DNA of 41,062 nt from Clostridium sp. (GTDB lineage: Bacteria; Bacillota; Clostridia; Clostridiales; Clostridiaceae), in NCBI GenBank assembly GCA_022773025.1, contig JALEZF010000105.1, positions 1 through 41,062 on the forward strand, given 5' to 3'. Position 1 is the first letter of the stretch. Each line of letters opens with the position of its first letter. The position numbers were made by a program, and so were the translations under genes. Under the pieces are notes generated by a model. It was given only the letters and a program-made list of their open reading frames with translations. It was not told the origin of the DNA and ran no database searches. Positions 17,646 to 24,868 of the stretch are shown in pieces.

Positions 17646-18692
17646 TTAAATATGAGTTTCTATATTGTCTTTGTACCAATTCTCTAAGGCATTTACTCCC
17701 TCATCTACATTTTCAACATAAAATTTAAATTCAAATTCATAACCCTTCATTGAATTTAGATACATTGGGTCATAATAATCTGTCATGAGTTCTAAAGTCA
17801 CTTCATAAAAATCATTATTATTTATAAGTTCTTTATAATGAGCCGTTTTCTTTTTTCCTAAATACTTTTCCATATTGTCTAGTGCAGATAATATCTCTTC
17901 TTTAGAGCTTCCATGACTAGTGTACTCCTCTATGAGAAGATCAGCTCTCTCTTCTAAACTCGACTCTATGTATATATGATATCCTCTTTTCATAGCATCA
18001 AATATATCATTGCTAAGTATTATATTACCTATTCTTTTGCTTTCTCCCTCTACAAATACGTAGTTAGTTTTTCTTTTTCTGAGCTCCTCTATAACAAGAG
18101 ACTCAAACATCTTTTGGCTTCTACATTCACCAAGACCAATACTTCCAAGAAGAGATCCTCTATGATTTGCACAGGCCTCTAAGTCTAACATATCGTATCC
18201 TTTAGAGCGAAGCTTTTTTAGCATTTCAGTCTTTCCTATTCCTGTTTTCCCATGGACAACAATATATTTTATTTCGGAGTTTATATCATTCATTTCACTA
18301 TTTATAAATTCTCTATAGCCCTTATATCCACCTTTTATTTTGTAAGCGTTCATCCCTAAAGAATTAACTAATGCACTTATGCTTCCGCTTCTCATTCCGC
18401 CTCTAGCACAAAAAAACACTAGATTTCTATGATCTTTATGTAATTTTAATATATCATCAAAAATAAGAGGCAATTTACTTGATACAGCTTCAATGCCCAT
18501 TCTTTTAGCTTTTTCAACACTTTCATTCACATATACAGTTCCTATTTTTTCTCTCTCTTCATTAGTAAAAAGAGGTATATTCACCGCTCCTGGAATAGTA
18601 AAGTCCTCGTATTCTTTAGGACTTCTAACATCAATTAGTACGTAGTCTTTAAGATTCCCTATAAGATTTTTATACTCTACAGTTTTAAACAT
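17646..18692 (-). CDS. mnmH: tRNA 2-selenouridine/geranyl-2-thiouridine synthase
   Basis: Replaces sulfur with selenium in the wobble 2-thiouridine of tRNA-Lys, -Glu and -Gln, through a geranylated intermediate, using selenophosphate. The N-terminal rhodanese domain has DVRSPKEY and the catalytic-Cys loop FFCARGGMRSGS (Cys95, with the tandem glycines typical of the family). The C-terminal P-loop domain has Walker A GKTGIGKT (148-155), the family motif NHRGSLLGSIG, and FVEGESKRIG. The length of 348 is normal. The ribosome site is weak (AAAGG about 13 nt upstream of the ATG). It is first gene of the operon with parE, parC and the DJ-1 gene. No selD is in the window. Also called selU or ybbB. 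Confidence 0.94.
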   Translation of the reverse strand: MFKTVEYKNLIGNLKDYVLIDVRSPKEYEDFTIPGAVNIPLFTNEEREKIGTVYVNESVEKAKRMGIEAVSSKLPLIFDDILKLHKDHRNLVFFCARGGMRSGSISALVNSLGMNAYKIKGGYKGYREFINSEMNDINSEIKYIVVHGKTGIGKTEMLKKLRSKGYDMLDLEACANHRGSLLGSIGLGECRSQKMFESLVIEELRKRKTNYVFVEGESKRIGNIILSNDIFDAMKRGYHIYIESSLEERADLLIEEYTSHGSSKEEILSALDNMEKYLGKKKTAHYKELINNNDFYEVTLELMTDYYDPMYLNSMKGYEFEFKFYVENVDEGVNALENWYKDNIETHI

Positions 18693-18745
18693 TCATCGCA
18701 CATGCCTTTCTCATTAAAGTTCTTAAGAAAACACCTCAACTAAAT

Positions 18746-18774
18746 AGTATAAAGCTTCCTTTTTTATATGTCAA
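18746..18774 (-). promoter_or_regulatory. Promoter of the mnmH-parE-parC-DJ-1 operon
   Basis: Minus strand TTGACA (18769-18774), 17-bp spacer, TATACT (18746-18751): near-consensus sigma-A promoter 54 bp before the mnmH ATG. No equally good promoter was noticed directly before parE. Confidence 0.87.
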
Positions 18775-18913
18775 ACTTACGTTCTATAAGTATCAATTTT
18801 TATTTACTTTAGATATTATAAACTAAAAACACGCTTTTAGAAAACCCATGATAAAAAAACTTGCTGCTTTCGCCACTTCCATTACTCTACCATATATTTT
18901 ATAAAACCTATGA

Positions 18914-18943
18914 TAGAAAAAAACCAGTGATATCTCACTGGTT
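18914..18943 (-). terminator. Intrinsic terminator of the glycosyltransferase gene
   Basis: 9-bp perfect stem (18922-18930 and 18935-18943) with a 4-nt loop and, on the minus strand, seven T after it. The arm overlaps the stop codon. Confidence 0.9.
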
Positions 18944-20327
18944 ATACATCGTATATTCCTATCTGTCTTACGTGCTTTGTATGATTCCATTCTTTATTAT
19001 TCTTGTCTAACATACCTTGGATAGTTATTGGAATCCAAGTTAAAGTATATAGACCAAATAATAGGTACCAAAAGAATCTCTTACTTTCAAGTTTCCCCAT
19101 AAACATATATGTTATTCCAAAGAAAACTACAAAATATACTATCTGGCTTATTGCAACCATATAAAAATCCGGATTTTCTCCTATGAAGTTTGCCATAACC
19201 AATACATTTGTTGAGTAAAGAGCTAAGATTGCAAAAAGCTTTTTGCTAAGCTTAGAATCTATTAACATAACAAGTGGAGTCAGCATAAATTGGCAAATAG
19301 AAAATGCTTTCCATAGGAATCCTGGAACTAATTCGTTAATTGTAAATATGTTAAGTGGGCTCATTGCTTGAACAAAAGTCAATATAGCTGATAGTCCTAT
19401 AAGTAATACAGCAAAAGGTTGTATTACGTATAGTGCACAGTCTAATACCACCATATTTCTCTCTTTAATTCCCTTTTTCATAAGCTTTGTAAAAAATCTT
19501 GAAGCTACATCAGCAAAACCTTGCATCCATCTCTTTCTTTGACGCCAAGATTGTTTTAATGTTAAAGGCTTTTCATCATAAACTACAGCTTCATGTGCCC
19601 AGCCTACCTTATATCCGTTTAACACAAGCTTACAAGTGAACTCAAGGTCTTCAGTAAGGCAAGTAGCACCCCATCCTAGTTCTTTTAATATATCAGTGTC
19701 AACTATGAATCCAGTTCCACCAAGCTGATTAGAAAGTCCAAGATTATGTCTTGCTAATTGGAACAATCTATTTGCTGCCCAGAAAGATACTGAGTAAGAT
19801 TCACTTATCCATGAATCATGAGGATTTTTGCTATCTATATATCCTTGAACAACTTTATATCCTTCACACATATAACAATTCATTTCTGATAAAAAGTTTT
19901 GTGACACAAGATTGTCAGCATCAAAAATACCTACTGCATCATATTTTCTATCCATTTTGAATATCCTATCAAACATCCACTCTAAGGCAAATCCTTTTCC
20001 GCGCTTATCTTTGTTAGTTCTTTCAAAAACTTTAGCGCCACGCTCTCTCGCTATAGCAGCAGTATTATCATCACAATTATCTGCTATAACAAATACATCA
20101 TATAGCTCTTTAGGATAATTTAAATGCATTAAACTTTCTACTGCTTTTCCTATAACTACTTCTTCGTTGTGCGCTGCTACTATTAAAGCAAATGATTTTT
20201 GATTCTCATGTATATTAACTTTTTTTCTCTTTTTAAGTCCAAATAGTGATAAAACTACATAATATCCGGACAACACGAATACAAAGATTTGAAAAACCGC
20301 TGTAAGTGTGTATATATAATTTCCCAT
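18942..20327 (-). CDS. Membrane-bound processive-type family 2 glycosyltransferase
   Basis: Transfers sugars from nucleotide-sugar donors, probably building a surface polysaccharide or glycolipid at the cytoplasmic membrane. Layout: one N-terminal membrane helix (about 8-30); GT2 catalytic domain with AAHNEE (51-56), the DxD motif FDADN (135-139), the acceptor/base motif TEDLEF (225-230) and QRKRW (263-267, the QxxRW of cellulose-synthase-like processive enzymes); then about four membrane helices at 295-440. All catalytic acidic residues are present. AGGAGG lies 6 nt before the ATG. It is a single-gene unit with its own terminator; no polysaccharide cluster is adjacent, so the product is unknown. 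Confidence 0.92.
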   Translation of the reverse strand: MGNYIYTLTAVFQIFVFVLSGYYVVLSLFGLKKRKKVNIHENQKSFALIVAAHNEEVVIGKAVESLMHLNYPKELYDVFVIADNCDDNTAAIARERGAKVFERTNKDKRGKGFALEWMFDRIFKMDRKYDAVGIFDADNLVSQNFLSEMNCYMCEGYKVVQGYIDSKNPHDSWISESYSVSFWAANRLFQLARHNLGLSNQLGGTGFIVDTDILKELGWGATCLTEDLEFTCKLVLNGYKVGWAHEAVVYDEKPLTLKQSWRQRKRWMQGFADVASRFFTKLMKKGIKERNMVVLDCALYVIQPFAVLLIGLSAILTFVQAMSPLNIFTINELVPGFLWKAFSICQFMLTPLVMLIDSKLSKKLFAILALYSTNVLVMANFIGENPDFYMVAISQIVYFVVFFGITYMFMGKLESKRFFWYLLFGLYTLTWIPITIQGMLDKNNKEWNHTKHVRQIGIYDV

Positions 20328-20422
20328 GTTTTCCTCCTAATTTTATAATAGTCGATTTTTATCTCTCCCCTAATCTTAACCTAGTATATCATAAAATTGT
20401 TTAAGGCTAGTCTTTTAGAAAA

Positions 20423-20449
20423 TATTCTAATTATTCTAACTATTCTACC
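20423..20449. repeat. Three tandem 9-bp repeats upstream of the glycosyltransferase promoter
   Basis: Three consecutive units TATTCTAAT, TATTCTAAC, TATTCTACC (core TATTCTA). They lie about 35-60 bp upstream of the candidate -10 of the glycosyltransferase gene, a usual place for an activator or repressor site. Function is inference. Confidence 0.6.
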
Positions 20450-20571
20450 GTTTATTTCGTTTCATTACCTATTTTTAATTGTATCCTTAGTGAAAGATAT
20501 ATATTCCTATAGACAAAAAAATATAATTTATTAAAATCTTAATATTATTTTAATTTTTTTCTGGGTCTTTT

Positions 20572-20614
20572 ACAAAAAGAAAACCATTAGCCTCAAATTT
20601 TGCTAATGATTTTC
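20572..20614 (-). terminator. Intrinsic terminator of the 840-residue protein gene
   Basis: 13-bp stem with one G-U pair (20579-20591 and 20602-20614), followed on the minus strand by TTTTTG. Confidence 0.82.
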
Positions 20615-20625
20615 TTCATAATTAC

Positions 20626-23148
20626 CTATTCTATTATTTTAAGCCGCCCATTAGAATCTACCCATATAATTTCAGAATCCCAAATCTCTTTTGGTAGAAC
20701 TTTTAGAATTATATTTTTCTCCTGAAGATATTCTTGTATTCTTGTTATAGTCATAGAGTCATCATATTCATTTTTTATTATATAAACTATTAAATCAGAT
20801 ATATTTTTTATATAAGAATCAGCCTTAACTAATATGGAACACTTATACCTTCTGTCTTTAAAATACTTTTCTATGATTCTGTACTCAGGAATATATTCCT
20901 TGACTATAGCTTCTAATAGATAAGAATTCCACCCGTATCCTATGGCTGGATAAGAATCAAAATTTTCTATTCCCCGTAATGGCAAATACTCCCTATTAAT
21001 CATGATATTTTTAATGTTTGTCCTTACTTTTTCTATACTGTTATCATCTATGTTAAAAGTATTCTTTAATACATAGCTATTATCATTTATCTCTATGAGA
21101 TCTTTAGACACTTTGTGGAAAGCATTGTATATTGTTCTCTCTGTAAACTCTAAGGCTTTAAAGTAATTATAGAATTCATCATAGCTTATTTTCTTCTTGT
21201 TTTCTATCAAGGTGTAAAAAAGATCCATAGTTGTAAACTGCTTTTTAGGTCTTTCCTGCAATATGTGTGGTCTCCTAAAGTAATACATATTTCCGAAGCT
21301 GTATTCTAAGATTGAATACAAATTAAATGAGTTTTTTATATTGTTCCATTTTACAAATTCACTCATGGCTTTCTTTACTTCTTTGTAGATTATATTGGCG
21401 TTAGTATAGCCTCTATTTTTAGCAAATGAATCTTCAACAATGGTCTTCAAATTTCTTGTCCAGTCGTCCCTCATATTTAGAGCCTTAGCACTTATGAAAA
21501 ACCCATTATCCCAGTATAGTATATTTTTGTTAAGAGCTACAGCATTATTAAACATAGAGTCTGTCCACCCTGGATATACCTTTCGTATTTCTTTTTTGCT
21601 TACAGGTGCATTCTTAGAAGATAAAAATTTCTCAAATATCTCATGAGAAGTCATAGTTCTATTAAGGTCTTTTACTATATTATCTTTAGTAAAAATAAAT
21701 TCATCCCCATAGTAATATTTAAGAGCTCCATGTAAAAAATATCTATTATCTATATTGCTTTTACATGATAATTCATCCTCAAACTTTCTATATACATCTG
21801 CTATAAATATAGAATTTTCATGAAAATCCAGTATATATCTCTTTATCTTTTCTAAAGTCTTTAAATTTATATCTATATAATCCGGACTTATATACGTACC
21901 CCTATCGCATAAAACATTGTCACTTTCTATTCTTGCAGCAATAGCCCTATTATTTTCACAAGCATCTTCACGACCAAATTTTTCTTTGAATATCTTTCTT
22001 ACAAATTCTATACTATTATCATCACTAAGTTTTATTCCATCTTTAAAATATTCTTTAACTATTATGCTGTAGCATTTTGATAGTTTCATAGAACCTTTCC
22101 AGATATAGTCTTTGTACCTTTTATATCCATGCTTCATTATATAAGCTATAAAGTCATCATACTCTAGAAAACCTATATTATTTTCCTCTAGGCATTCTTC
22201 TATAGGGTATATCCCCTCATAGTAATTAAAGACTTCTGGTACATCATCTAATATCATAGAATTAAGCTTTCTTAAAAACTCTTCCATAGGCTCGTCTATT
22301 ATATATTTCTTTATCTCTTCACAATAGACTATTCTACCACTATCACCACTTTTAAGTGCATACTTTATTATGACTCTATCCTCGATATTCTCAAATAACA
22401 TATTTAAATCTTCACCATCAAAAATCTTTTCTTTTTCTAATGTACTTATTATATAGGATGAAAACATTGCAAAATATCCTTTAAACTTTTGATGTATTCT
22501 AAGCTCTAACTGACGTACGCGCTCTCTGCTTATACCTTTACTATCAGCAATATACTGCAGTGTCTCTTTGTTTATAGCTCTTCTTTTAAAGATGTTAAAG
22601 TGTTCATCATCTTTTATCAAATGAAGCGTAAGCTTGTACAAACTTTCCTGTGGTATTTTAAGAAGTCCAAGGCCATCTATAAATCTTTTATATTTAGCTT
22701 TACCTATATTAGGTATTGTACTTATGATAGACAAATCTATTTTCTCTATCATTCCTATAGTTTCTATGTGATTTTTTTCTAACCATTGAATTATTTTTGA
22801 ATCTATCGAAAGGGCGCCTAGAGCCTCTACAGGCATTAACTTATAACAGGAGTGTATATCAATACTTTTTTCGTAGTTCTTGTAAGGATTGTCTCGCATG
22901 GGTAAATCTCTATTCTTCCACTGATTCCATCGCTTTATTATGCTTTGCACTTTTGCATTTCCAAAACCTTTTTCTTCATATAGCACATTAAAATCAAATT
23001 TTTCTAAATCCTTTAAATAAAGTTTATGATTCTTCCTACAATAATCTTTAAATAATCTAAAAGAGTTCTCATAAAATAAATCATCAATTCCATAGGAATC
23101 ATAATCTTTTGAAACGATATTTGTGGCGTTCACAACTGAATTATTCAT
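20626..23148 (-). CDS. Large protein with alpha-CTD-like and sigma-region-4-like DNA-binding modules, function unknown
   Basis: I do not recognise a characterised homologue. N-terminal part: a helix-hairpin-helix-like segment at about 43-76 (KGFGNAKVQSIIKRW). A second at 107-162 matches the RNA polymerase alpha C-terminal domain pattern (LSIDSKIIQWLEKNHIETIG, IPNIGKAKYKRFIDGLGL). A sigma-70-region-4-like helix-turn-helix follows at about 188-224 (TLQYIADSKGISRERVRQLE). The remaining 600 residues look like several winged-helix-type repeats and contain no enzymatic motif I can name. No signal peptide or membrane segment was seen, so it is probably a cytoplasmic DNA-binding protein. ATG with AAGGAG 8 nt upstream and a strong promoter; monocistronic. 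Annotation as a sigma factor would be wrong: regions 2 and 3 are absent. Confidence 0.8.
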   Translation of the reverse strand: MNNSVVNATNIVSKDYDSYGIDDLFYENSFRLFKDYCRKNHKLYLKDLEKFDFNVLYEEKGFGNAKVQSIIKRWNQWKNRDLPMRDNPYKNYEKSIDIHSCYKLMPVEALGALSIDSKIIQWLEKNHIETIGMIEKIDLSIISTIPNIGKAKYKRFIDGLGLLKIPQESLYKLTLHLIKDDEHFNIFKRRAINKETLQYIADSKGISRERVRQLELRIHQKFKGYFAMFSSYIISTLEKEKIFDGEDLNMLFENIEDRVIIKYALKSGDSGRIVYCEEIKKYIIDEPMEEFLRKLNSMILDDVPEVFNYYEGIYPIEECLEENNIGFLEYDDFIAYIMKHGYKRYKDYIWKGSMKLSKCYSIIVKEYFKDGIKLSDDNSIEFVRKIFKEKFGREDACENNRAIAARIESDNVLCDRGTYISPDYIDINLKTLEKIKRYILDFHENSIFIADVYRKFEDELSCKSNIDNRYFLHGALKYYYGDEFIFTKDNIVKDLNRTMTSHEIFEKFLSSKNAPVSKKEIRKVYPGWTDSMFNNAVALNKNILYWDNGFFISAKALNMRDDWTRNLKTIVEDSFAKNRGYTNANIIYKEVKKAMSEFVKWNNIKNSFNLYSILEYSFGNMYYFRRPHILQERPKKQFTTMDLFYTLIENKKKISYDEFYNYFKALEFTERTIYNAFHKVSKDLIEINDNSYVLKNTFNIDDNSIEKVRTNIKNIMINREYLPLRGIENFDSYPAIGYGWNSYLLEAIVKEYIPEYRIIEKYFKDRRYKCSILVKADSYIKNISDLIVYIIKNEYDDSMTITRIQEYLQEKNIILKVLPKEIWDSEIIWVDSNGRLKIIE

Positions 23149-23185
23149 TCATATATCTCCTTTTAATAAGCTTCTCTTTTATTAT

Positions 23186-23215
23186 TTTATACCATTATTC
23201 AGAATTTAATGTCAA
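23186..23215 (-). promoter_or_regulatory. Promoter of the 840-residue protein gene
   Basis: Minus strand TTGACA (23210-23215), 18-bp spacer, TATAAA (23186-23191), 38 bp before the start codon. Confidence 0.8.
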
Positions 23216-23243
23216 TGGAAATAACATTATTTTTTCATTATTC

Positions 23244-23286
23244 AAAAAAACACCTTAAGGATAGTCACATTATCCCTAAGGTGTTT
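23244..23286 (-). terminator. Intrinsic terminator of the MATE transporter gene
   Basis: 16-bp stem with one mismatch (23248-23263 and 23271-23286), 7-nt loop, followed on the minus strand by a run of T. Confidence 0.9.
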
Positions 23287-23290
23287 ATAT

Positions 23291-24667
23291 TTAAGCATTT
23301 ACTACATCTTTAATCTTATCATAAGAAATTCTCTCTTCTTCTATATCTTTATTTGCCTTCCTTATATATATAACTCCTGTTACTGATGCTATTATATCTG
23401 TTATAGGGTATGTAACCCACGCCCCTTCAACCTGCCATAGAGCTACAAATACTATTACTAATGGTATGAAAATAACTATTTGTCTATATATTGAAAGTAA
23501 AAAGCTCATCTTTGCTTCTCCTATAGCTTGATAGTAATACATAGCTATATAATATAGTCCTATTATAGGGAATAGGGATATGCAGATTCTAAAGGCTCTC
23601 ACAGCTTCATCTAAAAATTGTATTTCTAAAAGAAAGCTTCCTATGATTTGTTTTGTAAAAATCATCATTACAGCCCACATTGCGAAGGATGCAAAGGTTG
23701 CAGATTTCACTGCACTTTTTACGGTATCCTTAATTCTCTTAAAGTTCCTAGCTCCATAATTAAAAGCTACTATAGGCTGCATTGCAGATGCAATTCCTAG
23801 TATAGTTATATACATAAACATGGACACCTTCGTTATGATACCAACTATTATAATGGCTTCATCGCCGCCGCTATTTGATAAAATATTATTTAATAACACT
23901 GCCACAACAGCATCTGATATTTCTATTACGAAAGTCGAAAATCCTACTGCAATTATAAGTTTTGCAATGCTTACATTTATTTTAAAGGATAACTTCAAAT
24001 GTATCTGATCTTTTATTTTCAAAAATTGAATTACTGCAAAGATAAATGCTACTATCTGGGAAATAACCGTTGCTATAGCTGCTCCCTTAACTCCCATAAA
24101 TAATTGACTTACGAGAAGAAAATCTATAACTACATTTATCATAGCCCCAATAGAATTCGTATATAATGTAACTCTTGTATTTCCTAAGGAATTCATTATG
24201 AAGCACATTACAAAAGTAAGCCCTTGGAAAATACCGCCTAAAAGTATTATTGACACATAATCTCTAGCCAAAGGATAAATAACACTGCTTGCTCCCATTT
24301 TAGTTAATATAGGTTCTAAAAACATATATATTCCTAGTGGTAGAACAACCAGAAACCCTAAAGTTAACGCTAAAGCAGTACTTATGGTTTTCTTTAATTC
24401 ATCATAATTTTTTTCTCCTAGATACCTAGCAACAGCTGTGGATGTACCTATTGATATCAACATTCCTATTGATGATAATAACCTCTGTATTGGAAATGCT
24501 ATAGTTAAGGCGCCAATAGCGTTAGCTCCTACATACCGTCCCACAAAGAAGGTATCTACCATATTATAAAGTTCTGATACTAAAAGAGAAATTATTGCTG
24601 GTAGCGCAAACTTCCATAATACTCGGCTTATCCTTCCTTCTGAAAATATTTTACTATCTATACCCAC
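23291..24667 (-). CDS. MATE family multidrug/cation efflux transporter
   Basis: Na+- or H+-driven exporter of the MATE/MOP superfamily with about 12 membrane helices in 458 residues, as usual. The N-terminal signature is seen: LWKFALPAIISLLVSELYNMVDTFFVGR, then GANAIGALTIAFP and GIGTSTAVARYLGEKN-like text. The second half repeats the pattern (GIASAMQPIVAFNYGARNFKRIK). It resembles the NorM/DinF-like and MepA subgroup of firmicutes; the substrate is unknown. The start is GTG with GAGG 7 nt upstream. It is a single-gene unit with its own terminator; the AraC-type regulator upstream on the same strand might control it, but a hairpin stands between them. Confidence 0.93.
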   Translation of the reverse strand: MGIDSKIFSEGRISRVLWKFALPAIISLLVSELYNMVDTFFVGRYVGANAIGALTIAFPIQRLLSSIGMLISIGTSTAVARYLGEKNYDELKKTISTALALTLGFLVVLPLGIYMFLEPILTKMGASSVIYPLARDYVSIILLGGIFQGLTFVMCFIMNSLGNTRVTLYTNSIGAMINVVIDFLLVSQLFMGVKGAAIATVISQIVAFIFAVIQFLKIKDQIHLKLSFKINVSIAKLIIAVGFSTFVIEISDAVVAVLLNNILSNSGGDEAIIIVGIITKVSMFMYITILGIASAMQPIVAFNYGARNFKRIKDTVKSAVKSATFASFAMWAVMMIFTKQIIGSFLLEIQFLDEAVRAFRICISLFPIIGLYYIAMYYYQAIGEAKMSFLLSIYRQIVIFIPLVIVFVALWQVEGAWVTYPITDIIASVTGVIYIRKANKDIEEERISYDKIKDVVNA

Positions 24668-24817
24668 TTTAACACCTCATATCATATTTTTGTAATAATT
24701 TTATTTACTACTCTAATATAATTATAGCTTGTCTTAAACTTTTTTTCTTTCACCCACTTGTGGATATATAAGTACTTTCTTAAGGGATTTCAATAAACAT
24801 GTTTTTATATATAAAGC

Positions 24818-24850
24818 ACAAAAACACCTCTAAAAAGGTGTTTTTGTACT
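24818..24850. terminator. Hairpin terminator after the AraC-type regulator gene
   Basis: 12-bp perfect stem (24818-24829 and 24836-24847) with a 6-nt loop, 21 bp downstream of the regulator's stop. On the minus strand the following T-run is short (GCTTTAT). Confidence 0.75.
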
Positions 24851-24868
24851 TTTTTGAATAGAATTTTT

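Larger units (their letters stand above)
20328..20625. other. 298-bp intergenic region between the glycosyltransferase and the 840-residue protein gene
   Basis: No coding sequence. It contains a minus-strand TATACT-type -10 element near 20384-20389 (weak -35), a three-unit 9-bp tandem repeat (20423-20449), and the terminator of the 840-residue protein gene (about 20572-20614). The rest is plain AT-rich DNA. Confidence 0.6.

Noticed and set aside
20626-23148. Annotation of the 840-residue protein as a sigma factor
   Set aside because: Only a region-4-like helix-turn-helix is present; the -10-binding region 2 and region 3 are absent.
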